From positions 30,217,891 through 30,281,890 of the forward strand of contig NC_055990.1 in the NCBI RefSeq assembly GCF_018446385.1: DNA of 64,000 nucleotides. Reading direction: 5' to 3'. Below are positions 11,620-22,782 of this stretch, one piece after another (position 1 is the stretch's first letter; each line of letters opens with the position of its first letter). The position numbers and the translations under genes are program-made. A model generated the notes under the pieces. It had not been told where the DNA came from. It saw nothing but the letters and a program-made list of their open reading frames with translations, and ran no database searches. Source of the DNA: Zingiber officinale (taxonomy: Eukaryota; Streptophyta; Magnoliopsida; Zingiberales; Zingiberaceae).

Positions 11620-11624
11620 TACCC

Positions 11625-12587
11625 GACTTCCAAGGTTGTCGTAAAAGAAAATCCAGGTGACCAATTCCAAGATCTTGGCCCTGGTAAGACCAAGGTCTTT
11701 ATCCTCGTAGGACTGGTGACTAGCTACCATAGTCTCTATTAGGGAGCGCGCATTGGTACTAAGCCTGGGCCCAAGAAAGAATTGATTATTATTTTGAAGT
11801 AATAAAGTATGAGTTTTTGGAACAAATGAAACAAGCTTCACTTATGTTTAGAGTCAGCAAGTTTAGTTCCTTTTAATTCGAAGCATGCAGTATTAGTTTT
11901 ATTTATTTCCTGATTAGTTTATTGAGCATGATTAGTCTTATCTTCCAGCATGCAGTTTTATTCTTGTATATCATGAGTATGCAAATTTTAGTGCTTTGCT
12001 ATTAGATGAGCATGAGTAGTTTTCTTCTTACAGATTCAGTTTTTAGCATTGCTGTATTTATATGCACATTCGAGTTTTTGTGAGTTAGACAGCGCTTACT
12101 ATGCATTCGCTTATAGTTTGCATTTCCTCTTACTGCAAATAAAGGAAAGGAAAAGCTATAGCAAAGGAAGGCGACAAGGAGGTGTTCGATGATGTGTGTG
12201 ATGCCAGGACTATGGGAGAAACTTGGAACGTTATTAAGTTTCCGTGTTTTAGTGGATAAGAAACATTTGAGAGTATACTTTATATTCCATGTCATTTGAG
12301 ATTATTCTTGTTTTAGATTGCATGCTAAGATGAGTTCAGTTTAGTAAGTAGATACTTTTTTGTTTACATTGAGATATAGTTTCATATGTTTTCTGTTATT
12401 ATGAGTTATATGTGCATGTCAGTATTGTATTGTATTTTAGTCCTGCTGAACTGCATGTACTCTGCCAAATTTTTAAGTTTTCTGGAAAAATTTAATGTAC
12501 AGTTTGTTATACTTGTTAAGTTAGAATCTATAGTAGTTATGTAACGGTCACCTTTTGAGAGTAGTAGTAAGAAGGGTGATCATTACA
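11625..12587 (+). repeat. 3' LTR of element K, second part
   Basis: Continues the K LTR across the inserted element A. After the duplicated TACCC the text GACTTCCAAGG parallels the matching place in the A LTRs (near 6260 and 10594). It carries the purine-rich segment near 12140 and ends at ATTACA. AT-rich, no gene. Confidence 0.85.
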
Positions 12588-13125
12588 AGTTAGACTCAAG
12601 TGAAGATTAATGGAAATAATCATTGAATTTCAAAATCCAATGATTATTTATCCCATTCAATTTTCGAAATTGAAATGAGGAGTTACACTCATTTAAAATG
12701 AAGAGTTACAAGTTTGGTCCTTAATGGAGTGTAAATGCTCATTAAGGCCATTAATGCTAATTAAGTGTTTCATTGGATGAAAATACTTAAGCTTTTTGCT
12801 CTTCATATTTGGACTTAATCTTCATTCTTCTTGCTCCTCTTCTCCTTGGCCGAAATCCACCTTCAAGGTTGCTAGCACAACCTTTCTCCTTTTGTGAGTT
12901 TGTGAGACAAACGAACACTTGTTCGTGTGGATACCGTAGAGGCGTGAACGCGAGATCGTGCTGTGATCCGAGCTGTCGGGAGTCCGTGAGCACGCACCAA
13001 AGGTATACTTCATCATGTTTTAGATCTAACTTAGTATAAAGTTTGGTTTCCCTTCGCATGGATCTTCTGGGGTAATAGGTTTTTCTGCTACGCGTTTGCA
13101 TGTTTAGCAACCTATTATCTTACAT
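12588..13125. other. Unresolved repeat-like stretch between K and J
   Basis: About 540 bp with no convincing coding sequence. The first half is AT-rich with repeated TTAATG-type words. The second half (12800-13110) is a mixed-composition segment resembling the leader end of a plant LTR. No terminal TG..CA pair or target duplication could be assigned. It could be a truncated LTR or the 3' continuation of element J. Confidence 0.35.
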
Positions 13126-14657
13126 TTATATAATGTATATTTTTTCTTTGGGTATGTAGTATTGGTTGAGTCCTAATTGCGTGGTTAAGCATGCTTTCGG
13201 AACCCAAGCTTTACTTGATTGTTTGTGTTGAGATATTAATGATTTAAATATTTTATTTGAACTTGACTTGTAGCTAAGTCCGGTTTTGTTGTAAGTTGTT
13301 TTTTGATTATTTAATATTAGATCTAAATTCTTAGATCTAGTTGTAAATTTTTTTAACATTTCTTTTAATTTGTTGATTTCTAGTTTTAGTAATAAATTTT
13401 CCTCCTCAAGTGTTGTGTCTTGAGTTGGATTTGGATTTTTGATTTGTTCCTTGAGATTTTGATTTTCCTCAAGGAGCAATTTATTTTCTTTTTGTAGTTT
13501 AACTAATTTACTATTTAAGCATGAAATCATTTTTAAAAAATTATTTAAAATAAAATTTACCTCGTCGGGACCTTCGGAAACGAGTACAGACTCGTAGCTC
13601 GATTCGGGTTCAGACCCGTCTTCCAATTCTTCGTCCGATTCTTCTTCGAGGGCCATCAGCGCAAGGTGGCTCTGGTGCTTCTGATCTTCGGCCTCCGATT
13701 CGTCCGAGGAGGAGTCGTCCCAAGTCGCTTTGAGAGCCTTCTTCTTGGATGCCTTTGTCTTGTCGCTCTTCAGTTTTGGACACTCGTTCTTGTAGTGTCC
13801 CTTCTTGTTGCATCCGAAAAATGTTCGTTCTTTGGTTCGGGGGAGTTGATCTTCTGTAGGTCCTTCTTGCTGAAGTTGTTCTTTCTCCTGGTGAACATCT
13901 TCCTTACCAGGTTCACCAGGTACTCTTCATCTTCAGTCTCCTGATCCGACTCTTCTTCGGGTCCAGGCTTGTTTTTAGATCTCTCCTTGGAAGAACCTGC
14001 AAACAAAGCTACACCTTTCTCGGTCCTGGCGTTAGTTTGCTCATGCAATTCTAATTCACAAAAAAGCTTGTCTAATTTTAGTTTGGATAAATTTTTAGAG
14101 ATTTTATAGGCATCCACGATAAATGCCCACAAATTGTTGCGTGGAAAAGCGTTCAAGACATACCTTATTGAGTCTCTATTCTCCATTTGATGTCCTATTG
14201 CGTGAAGACCATTGAGGATGTCCTTGATCCTTGCGTGAAGCTGACTTGCTAATTCTCCTTTCTGCATTTTAATGTTAAATAACTTATTTAATAACAAGTC
14301 GTGTTTCATTACTTTTGCGTCGCTTGTTCCTTCGTGTAGCTCGATCAATTTGTCCCAAAGTTCTTTTGCATTCTGGTGTGATCCTACCCGGTTCAATTCT
14401 TCCTTCATCAGTCCGCACTAGAGCATGTTGAGTGCTTTGAATTCCATTGAAGCTTTCTTCTTCGTATCCGGAGTCCACTGTTCTGGGTCTAGTAGGATTC
14501 CGGAGTTGTCGACCGGCGTCTTGTAGCCTTTTGTGATGCTGAACCATTGGTCGAAGTTCGTCTTCAGGTAGACTTCCATCCGCTTCTTCCAGTACGAAAA
14601 GTCATCCACGTTGAACAGGGGAGGATGTACTGTGTTGAAACCTTCAAGTTGAAACAT
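13126..14657 (-). pseudogene. Copia gag (UBN2-type) of element J, broken
   Basis: Nucleocapsid/capsid gene of a Maximus-like Copia element. The N-terminus reads MFQLEGFNTVHPPLFNVDDF, followed by YWKKRMEVYL. A TAG near 14417 interrupts it. The UBN2 core continues with AKELWDKLIELHEGTSDAK and LNGLHAIGHQMENRDS (14408 down to about 13830). A frameshift precedes the zinc knuckle, which reads GCNKKGHYKNEC and has Phe in place of its first Cys. An acidic Ser/Glu region and a coiled-coil-like Lys/Leu/Glu segment (13570-13350) end the gene. One stop, at least one frameshift and the lost Cys make it non-functional. Confidence 0.82.
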
Positions 14658-14911
14658 CCTGCACACAAGTAAAGAAAAATACAAACAGAGTCCCGAGACT
14701 AGGTCTTGGATTAGTAGTGCATGATTAAAATAGAAATAAACTGAAAAACTGATTTGGTGTTGCACCAAATCAGATTAATAGCAATGAAAAGAGTTCCCAA
14801 AAAGGTAATAATACCAGTTTGGGATAAAGACAAAAATTTGAAAATCAAAAAAAGGAAACAAAATTACACCCCCTGTCTGATTGGCGGTTGCACCAAATCA
14901 GAGCGGTACCT

Positions 14912-14923
14912 GCTCTGATACCA
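14912..14923 (-). promoter_or_regulatory. Primer-binding site of element J
   Basis: Minus-strand TGGTATCAGAGC lies two bases after the LTR end. It is complementary to the initiator Met tRNA 3' end, which is standard for Copia elements, and it fixes the orientation of J. Confidence 0.9.
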
Positions 14924-14925
14924 CT

Positions 14926-16000
14926 TGTTGGATCGTAGATTTCGATAGAGGGGGGGTGAATATCGATTAAAAAATTCTTAGAGTAAGCACAGCGAAAAAA
15001 CAAGCCAAAGAGAACATGAGGATTTACTTGGTTCGGAGCCTTTGGCAACTCCTACTCCAAGGCCCGCACACAAGGGTGCTTTCGATGGGCAATCAATAAT
15101 AATTCGGTAACTTATTACAAGCTAAGTACAAGAATTATGTAGTAAATAAAAAAGGACCGACAATTATGAAAATAAGACAGGAAAGAAAACAAAATTTTGT
15201 CGGAGATCTTTTCGCAGCGTCGCAGGAGCACAAGAGAGTAGATTCTGAGTTGTTGATGGAGCTTCAGCCTTGACCCTCCTTATATAGGAGGTTCGGAGCG
15301 CCTGAAACCTTCAGGGCGCCCTGAACATGACGTAGCCGAGTCAACTAGGGCGTTCCATGTGGCGAGGTGATGCTGAGGATAAGTTTTCACCTCCAGGCGC
15401 CCGGGTCCCTCCCGGGCGCCCGGACCCCAGTTTTCCAACAGCTTCTTTCCTGCAAGAAAACGTTAGTCCAGAGGCAAATATATAATGCATATATCCTGCA
15501 AAACAAAGTGTTAGCACAGTTCAAGTTTAACGAGTAGAGTATTAATTAGACTCCGTCTCTCCGAGACCGGAATCTAGTCAAGATCTCGACTTAGAGTTTT
15601 GAAATGGTTCTAAGTCGGATCGGCGCCTAAGTTCCCTTCCCGAGAACACGTCCTCACAGTCACTCCCCTCCAGTGGCTTACCTTCACTTACCTGCTAGAC
15701 GTCCGGTCAGCCCTTCGACCTGTCTAGGCTTCATGCTAGCTATCTGGTCAGCCCGTCGACCTAGCTGGACTTCATGCCAAACGTCCGGTCAGCCCGTCGA
15801 CCCGTTTGGACTTCGTGTCAGCTATCCAGTCGGCCCGTCGACCTAGCTGGACTTTATGCCAGACATCAAGTCAGCCCGTCGACCTGTCTGGACTTCTCCT
15901 GCACACTCGATCAGAGTGTTAGATAACAGCGAAACTAACTTAACCTATTTTGTCATTCATCAAAACTTGAGTTAGACCGTTAGTGCTAACCGCACTAACA
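14926..16000 (-). repeat. LTR of element J (1075 bp)
   Basis: Minus strand starts TGTTAGTGCGG at 16000 and ends CGATCCAACA at 14926. It contains about five related units of roughly 45 bp (15670-15900) around the phrase CAGCCCGTCGACC. Elements D (36240-36460, 56875-57090) carry the same repeats in the other orientation. No gene. Confidence 0.85.
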
Positions 16001-16440
16001 ATATGTGTATCCTGCAAACCTGCATAACTCAAATACACATATAAATATAAGGGTAAATCTAACTTAAACCCTTTATCCAAACATCAAAACTCATAGTCAC
16101 ACCGGATCCTCAAGATTGCTTCCAACGGAAGGTTCAATTAATACCAATGAGCATAGAGACAGAATGGTAAATTTTCAACTCTCCTAATAAATTTTTAACT
16201 CTCTCAATAATTTTTTAATCTATGACTATTTTATTATTTATAATCCTATTTTTTTTAGACCAAATATATGGGCAAGGAACATTCATTCATAGAAACTTTC
16301 ACCAAAAATTTTTGTAAAAAAGGACCAGTCTTGGAGCGGGACTAGAGCAAAAGCAATAAATATTTGGATTAATTAAAAATATATGTGTTTCTAAATTATT
16401 GTTATAATAAATTTATTTTAATTTTGTCATTACAATATAG
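16001..16440. other. AT-rich stretch without a recognised gene
   Basis: Follows the outer end of the J LTR. Runs of A/T with short words such as AATTTTTAACTCTC repeated near 16160-16215. No open frame of note and no terminal repeats were found. Confidence 0.4.
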
Positions 16441-17875
16441 GGAAAGTATGATGAGCTCGAGATAGCACATAGAAGTTCATGTGCTAGTAAGGAAACTGAG
16501 TCATCTATCGATAATAATTTAGACTTATGGATGGAGGCTAGTGGGGGCAGAAAGGGGGAAGGATATTGGGAATGGATTCTTTAATCAAAAAATCATAGAG
16601 TTTCCCGTAAATCCTTTTCCATCCCAACAACATTCATGACTCAGATCAATACTTTGACTAAAGAGGTTTCACATTTAAAGAGCATAATATTAGAAAGAGA
16701 TGAAGAAAGAAGAGCTAGAGATGCAGAAATGAGAGAGAAATGAGAGATAGAGATGAAGAAATTAGAGCTATGCTCCAACAACAAGATTTAATTATGAGAC
16801 ATCTTCAATTAAGTTCCGCTCCTTTCAGTTTTAGTGATAATGGTGGCGATGACGATGATGGCGACGATAGTGGTGATGGATCTTCTTGTATTGTTTCTTA
16901 GTATTTTTAAACATTAATTATTTGATTGTGAATGTTTCTTTTTTTTTTTGTTAATACTGTTAATTTGTTTGAAACAAGATTGGTTAAACGTAATGAAAAT
17001 TAATGTCGGAGTAAGTAAAAATTATTTTTTATGCTCATATATAGTAAAGGAAAAAAGGATATTGGAAGATGGAGAAGATTTAGTGATGTTTGAATATTTG
17101 TTGATATATGGATATTGGATGGTTTAGAACTTCTTATGATATTTGGATTGTATGGATATTAGATCTTTGTGATATTTGTATTTTGATGTATGAAATGTTT
17201 GAATTGATGGATATTTTGTGATGTTTGGATTTGATGTATGAATTGTGATTTGGTTTAATGTATAGTTTTATTTTGTTAGATATGATTTGCTAGATACGAT
17301 ATGTATGATTTTGATAAATATTTTTGTATTAACCAGATTAAATATAGAAATTAATTAATTTTGGATACTTCTTATTACGTTTTGTGACGAATTTTGAGAT
17401 GAAAAAATTTTCGCCGCAAATCTATCGTAATGTATCAAAAAAATAGTGCTAGATTTTGTAACGAATTTTCAGATTCGTTGCAAAAAATCAAAATTCGTTA
17501 CAGATCTACGTTTCTAAATTTTGCAATGTTCCAACTAATTTTACTACAAAAATAAGACTTCGTCACAAAATTTGTGACGAATTCTTATTTTCATCGTAAA
17601 AATTAACAACGAATTTGAAAAATCATTGTAAAATCTGTAACGAACAAAATTCATCGCATATTTGCATTTCTAAATTTTATAATGTTTCTAACTAATTTTA
17701 CAATGAAAACAAAATTCATTGTAAAATTTGAGACAAATTTTATCTTTTCATCGTAAAAATTTGGGAATAACTTTTCTGCAATAAATATTTTTTTATCATA
17801 AATTATTTTTACAACGATTTTTTAAAAAGAAATTATCATAAAATTCATGGTAAAAAATAGTTGTTTTTTTATGGG
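16441..17875 (+). mobile_element. Degraded CACTA (En/Spm)-like transposon 3' part
   Basis: The piece around 16520-16570 encodes DLWMEASGGRKGEGYW, close to the conserved C-terminal segment of plant En/Spm-type transposases (usually WxEAxGGxxxGRVYG). A Glu/Arg-rich coiled coil (16650-16800) and an acidic Asp/Gly tail (16840-16890) follow, as in that family. From 17390 to 17850 there are many diverged copies of a motif like GACGAATTTTCAGATTCG in both orientations, typical of CACTA subterminal repeats. The expected terminal CACTA/TAGTG is degraded (ATAGTTG near 17858) and the other end was not found. Confidence 0.5.
17390..17850. repeat. Subterminal-type repeats, TTCGTYRC / GYRACGAA words
   Basis: At least ten short related words (TGTGACGAATT, GTAACGAATT, TTCGTTGC, TTCGTCAC) alternate in orientation over 460 bp, with A/T spacers of 20-40 bp. 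They are the probable transposase-binding region of the CACTA-like remnant. Confidence 0.55.
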
Positions 17876-18640
17876 ACGGATCACATATATTTTAAAAATT
17901 CTCTATATATTTAACCATTTTAGCTTGAGAAATTTTGTTTCCGCAATCAGATCGGAGATTTTTTATATATATATAATTTTTATTATATTAACCTCATTAA
18001 CTCACATAAATTATAATTTCGGACTCTGTCGTTAAATAAGTGCGGAAGCATGGTCGAGCTAGGCACGACTCCGTGACCTATTTGACATCTCTACGTGCAT
18101 GTGAGATTAGGAAAAGTCATCCATCCGCAATTATTGAACGAACATGTTGTTTAGTTGCTGAAATGGTCATGGAGCATGCTTTCTTTGTAAATATCAAATG
18201 CATAATTTAAACCTACTACTCTTCCTTTCTCCTCGTGTCTTCATTTTAAAATTTTAAATTTGAAAAGTATTGTGATGTCCTTTTTTTTCCTACTCATTTA
18301 TAAGTGGCAACTAGTCGTCTATCATCAAGCATAAAATTTTATTTTTTACTTTTGAAAAAGATTAAAGTTTTTTTAATATAGAAATCCATAAATTCCTCTC
18401 TTTTGCTTTTCTTCAGATCATTTTTGACAGTGAAATTTAGCCAACTCAGATTTCTTTAGCAGAATCTAATTGTGGACCAACGACAGCATGCGGACAGATT
18501 TACCCTTCTCAAGTAGGGTCAAACATTGTGTTCGAATAAGGACAAGGGGTAATCTTGTCATTCCATCGAAGTTGACATGACGTGGATCTGGAAATGATCC
18601 AAAGTTAGATCATCCTGACAGGATCTCCAACTGCCCGCTT
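17876..18640. other. Intergenic, upstream region of the TBC gene
   Basis: AT-rich to about 18400, with a TA run near 17967-17977. It then rises in GC toward the gene. No TE terminus or open gene seen. It probably holds the TBC gene promoter, but no TATA box or start site could be pinned down. Confidence 0.4.
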
Positions 18641-19098
18641 CATCGACATGGGAAGCGGTCGCAATATCATCCTCCCATTCTTCTTCTCATTGCTCGCCGG
18701 CCATAATCCTCTCCTCTCCTCCCCTCTTCTTCCCATTCCATTGGAAGATCCGCCATCGAAATACAAACTTTTTGGTTTCGCAGCTCGCGAAAAGATGGAG
18801 TTTGTCGCTTCTCTCGGACCAGGTAATCAATCCCAAAAGTGGCGCCTTGCTCTGTAGAAGTCGACGGTGAGGAAGATTTCGATTTGGGCGTTTTCTTCTC
18901 GTAAAGCTGCGATCTTTGAGCGCCTGATAGTCCATTACAACCAATCCGAGCTTCAAATTTCCACCTTGCTGATTTTATGGTGATCTCCGGAGGCGAATTG
19001 TGAAAAGCAAAAGCCCCAACTTTTCTTCGTCGCATAAAGATGTACCGATCCTTTTTGTCTCCAGGTATTTATTCTACATTTGTTGTCGTTTCAAGCAA

Positions 19099-21325
19099 AT
19101 GCTAGCTTCTTGGTTCTTGATCCAAAAATGCGAACTTTCTTTGGATTTCGAAGGCATTCGGTACCAATTTCTGGAGGACAGCGAAGACGGGACGTTTGCG
19201 ACGCCGCCGAAGAGGTCGTATTGGATAGCCGCCGTCGCGAACCCTAATGCTAGATCCACCACCGCTCCCGCCTCGATTACCACTTCGATTCCGGAAACCA
19301 CCTTTCCCGTTAAATTCGAGGACTTGTACGGGTTCACCGTGGAGGGCAACATCGACGACGTAAATGTGCTGAACGAGGTGAGGGAGAGGGTGCGGCGGCA
19401 GGGTAGGGTTTGGTGGGAGCTGGAGGCGAGCAAGGGGGTGAATTGGTACCTGCAGCAGCCGCAGGTTTCCTGGAATGGAGACGGCATTAGGGTTTCCTCT
19501 CTGAAGCTCTCCAAGCTCACCAACACCTTCATGTTGAACAAGCTCGTCCGAAAGGGGATACCGCCGGTGCTGCGGCCGAAGGTGTGGCTTTCTGTGTCTG
19601 GCGCCGCCAAGAAGCGATCCACCGTGCCAGAGAGCTATTACGATGAACTGATCACGGCAACACAAGGGAAGGTCACGCCCGCCATGCGACAAATCGATCA
19701 TGTGAGTTCTTGAATCTCAGTGATTGATAAACAGATAGCAAAAAAATGTGTCTTTTATCTATCATTCAGATTGATGCAGGATTTGATGGCATTCATGTTT
19801 TCAAATTCTAAATGAAGAATTTGAAAACAACTGATAGTCTAGATGGAAATGATTCTTCGGTCGGTATAATAGTTCACTGCTATGATCATCTATATTACCA
19901 ATCTCTTCTTGTTGATAACTTGATGTGCACATTCTTTTGCAATTTGATGAAGAGTTTTTGAGGAAAATTTGTGATTTTGCTAATTTGATCGATTCTTTGG
20001 AAATATATGCAGGATCTTCCACGGACGTTTCCGACTCATCCATGGTTGAACAGCCCCGAAGGTCAGGCATCTCTTCGGCGGGTGCTTGTCGGGTATTCAT
20101 TCAGAGATTCAGATGTTGGTTATTGCCAGGTAAGTCAAATAGTGCTTTGCATGAACCTATCCATGATATTGAAAATTTTGAACCATTGTGTAGGGTCTAA
20201 ATTATGTAGCTGCTTTGCTGTTGCTCGTAATGAAAACCGAAGAAGATGCCTTTTGGATGCTTGCAGTCCTTCTGGAAAATGTTCTAGTTAGTGATTGCTA
20301 CAACGATAACCTTTCGGGATGCCATGTGGAGCAAAGGGTTTTCAGAGATCTCCTTGCGAAAAAGTGTCCTAGGTCCATGTTTTATTCCTTTTCACCTCCT
20401 ACACTAATTTAGTTTTTAGAATGCTACAAACTTAATGTTTCGGTTAACTTTGTTTAAACTACAGAATAGCTGCTCATTTGGAAGCTATGGGATTTGATGT
20501 CACTATTGTGGCCACTGAATGGTTCCTATGCCTCTTCGCAAAAAGCTTGCCTTCCGAGGTGAAGTAAATTTTGAAGAAATATTCTACTTTATTCAGACAT
20601 GAGACCGAAAAGATTTTTAGTAAAAGTATTCCATAGCTACTTGTAAACGCCACTAAGCCGATGATCTCATGTTAGATGTTACACCGAAATGCTGGAGATT
20701 CTTTTATCTGGAATTATATCTTGTTGTTTTTCTTATTAACTCTCTTTGAAGACTAACTTTATAAGTAGTATTTTCAGACAACTTTGCGGGTCTGGGATGT
20801 GTTGTTCAACGAGGGAGCTAAGGTCCTTTTCCATGTCGCCTTGGCCATCTTTAAGGTACCGATTCTGTTTCGATTATGGTACTTTTATGTATGATTGTGC
20901 ATCGATCGCAGGCTCGCTTAAGACTATTTCGATGTAATTGCAGATGAATGAAGAAGTAATATTGAATGCTCAACAAATTGGAGAGGTTATTCATATTCTA
21001 CAAAGTACCATCCATCACATGTATGACCCTGATGAGTTGCTAAGGGTAAGATAAGAATGTCTCCGTTTGTGCTACATAAAAGAGAGAGACAACTCGAAAT
21101 ACAGTTTCGATTAGAACTAACCTGAGAATGCAATTATCAATCTACCAGTTGAACACTGACCATTACATCTTTACCTGTTCTTTCCACCAACAGGTAGCTT
21201 TCGACAAAATTGGGTCTATGACTAGCAACACCATCACAAAGGAAAGGAAGAAACAAGAGCCGGCGGTCATAGCTGAGCTTGACCAGAGACTGCGACGACT
21301 CAATACTCTGAAGACAAACGAGTGA
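19099..21325 (+). CDS. TBC-domain Rab GTPase-activating protein, seven coding exons
   Basis: Exons 19099-19701, 20013-20129, 20194-20372, 20465-20558, 20778-20855, 20944-21045 and 21194-21325 all have GT..AG borders and join in frame (1305 nt, 434 residues). TBC proteins speed GTP hydrolysis by Rab GTPases in membrane traffic. The N-terminal half contains [12 protein letters not shown] and [10 protein letters not shown], shared with plant TBC1-family proteins. The TBC domain begins at [11 protein letters not shown]. Both catalytic fingers are present: Arg in IDHDLPR (IxxDxxR, across the first junction) and Gln in VGYCQGLN (YxQ, across the second). The end is [14 protein letters not shown]. 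The start is uncertain: an in-frame ATG at 19000 would add 33 residues, and upstream exons near 18650-18830 may exist. Exon 1 is much richer in GC than later exons. No lesion seen; likely a working host gene. Confidence 0.9.
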
Positions 21326-21915
21326 TCACCATTGGCAACATACTTTTCATTAATGTCGATGGGGTTGGTCAATGCTACTCCGGAGATGGTGCAAGGTTTC
21401 ATCCCTATGTGCAAAGACCAAAACAATTGAAATGCCAATTGAATTTGTGACTTGTAGTTGAAAGGTGTAAAATTTGTTCTCCGTTGTGAATCGAATGAAA
21501 TGAACTTCTCACATATGTTGGTGTTCTGTGACAGATAAAGAGAAGTTATAATTACCGAAATTTTGTTGCAAATATTTAAGCCTCCGAAAGAGAAAGAAAG
21601 ATTTATATTTCATTATTATAATTTTAACTTGTGATTTGTTACCGCAGTCAAGGTATATGAGTTTGTTGAGATGCTCTAAATAGGTCCTCCGCTTTAGGGC
21701 TTTTTCAAGGCTCTGTGATTTTATTGATATTGAGTATTGTTTCATCAGCTCGGTGTAACAAATATCGACAATCAAGTAGACTACTAGAAGATGTAGTTAC
21801 GGGCAATATTTCATTTCTCCCCGTCATTCTTTTCTCTGTGTTCAACCTCATAATTTTCGTTATGATTTTGTCTATCTTCAGTGAGGTTGAGGGTGCACTG
21901 ACTGATTATGATATC
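21326..21915. other. Intergenic: 3' flank of the TBC gene and Tat target site
   Basis: The first ~170 bp probably hold the TBC gene 3' UTR. The rest is ordinary AT-rich host sequence ending in GATTATG and the ATATC target duplication (21911-21915) of the Tat element. The host sequence resumes at 61078. Confidence 0.6.
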
Positions 21916-22763
21916 TGATACGGTGATGAAAAGGGGTCCCACTAAAGATGGGTCAAAGTAGAGAAGAACAGTTAACGTAGAGGTTAAAGTCAAGACAATC
22001 AAAAGCCTAGGTCCGCCGATCGGGCGAAGTTGGCCAAACGGATCTCCAACGACAGTCGGACATGACCATCTGAGCGGCCATCCTCTGAAAAGCTCATGAC
22101 TAAGTGTGAGAGACAAACAGTAAATCCCCCGGTCCACCGTCCCCGCCGAGCAGAAGGCGTGTCCGTTCAGACAAAAGGCAACCCTCAGTCAACCAGACAG
22201 CCAAGTGAAGGAAAAATAGCTCTATTCAGTACGCATGAGCTAGGACGACCTACCAAGCGGCTTTCGGTCGGCCTACAGTGAGACTCCCTTGTATATCTTA
22301 TTGTACCCTTTTGAAAGTTTGTGTCATTGACAACAGAACATGTCCAATAGACAAATCGTACTTTAAAAACTTCCAGCCTGTCACATCAAAGATTTGTATG
22401 CTCGCTTAAAGAAAGATGTCAGGGACACTTTTTGACTTGTCTTTTCCTAAGATGCTTGGGAAAACGTGTGTATGTTTTGAGATGAGTGCGCAGACATTAT
22501 AGTAACACCATAAAAGGGGGTTTCCATCTACAGGCAGAGGTATGAGATGTCTTGTTATTCTACACGCTCTACTGTTCACTACTGCTGCTATTTTTCTCTA
22601 CTGAGTGAAGGACTGACTTGAGCGTCAGAAGATCAACATTGGAAATCCCTTCCCAGGCCAGCACTAACACTCCTAGTTTTGCAGGACAGCGAGGAGTCTA
22701 CTTCCAGTCAACCACAGAGCCACATTCCCAATCCGTCATCTTCTCCACTTTCTGACAGAATCA
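21916..22763 (+). repeat. 5' LTR of the Tat element
   Basis: Begins TGATACGGTG directly after ATATC and ends CAGAATCA before the primer site. The second half, from AGATTTGTATGCTCGC on, matches the 3' LTR at 60686-61072. The first half (21916-22383) has no clear partner. Small open frames here are not genes. Confidence 0.8.
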
Positions 22764-22766
22764 TAT

Positions 22767-22782
22767 TTGGCACCGTCTGTGG
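22767..22782 (+). promoter_or_regulatory. Primer-binding site of the Tat element
   Basis: TTGGCACCGTCTGTGG three bases after the 5' LTR. It is one base off the TTGGCGCCGTCTGTGG found after the LTR of element I and in other Tat-type elements. Confidence 0.75.

Larger units (their letters stand above)
1..12587 (+). mobile_element. Element K: Ty3/gypsy chromovirus (Tekay-like), 3' half, interrupted by element A
   Basis: The window opens inside the pol region of an LTR retrotransposon. Reverse transcriptase, RNase H, integrase and a chromodomain-like tail follow in Ty3 order, then a polypurine junction and an LTR starting TGTAACGACCC at 2810. That LTR is cut at 4481/11625 by element A and ends at ATTACA (12587). 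Its 5' LTR, gag and start of pol lie left of the window, so its own target duplication cannot be checked. The integrase-chromodomain order and the junction motif point to the Tekay/Del branch; the clade name is inferred from memory of these families. Confidence 0.85.
13126..16000 (-). mobile_element. Element J: Ty1/copia (Maximus/SIRE-like) 5' part, minus strand
   Basis: Read on the minus strand: an LTR (16000 down to 14926), a primer site (14923-14912) and a gag gene (about 14657 down to 13126). No protease, integrase or RT is present, so this is truncated or was gag-only. LTR ends and internal repeats match the LTRs of element D on the plus strand at 36141 and 56772. The clade is inferred from the UBN2-type gag. 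Confidence 0.8.

Noticed and set aside
13666-13944. Plus-strand open frame rich in Leu/Phe
   Set aside because: Antisense shadow of the element J gag.
19074-19701. Two long minus-strand open frames under TBC exon 1
   Set aside because: GC-rich exon antisense shadows. The plus strand has conserved TBC text and splice sites.
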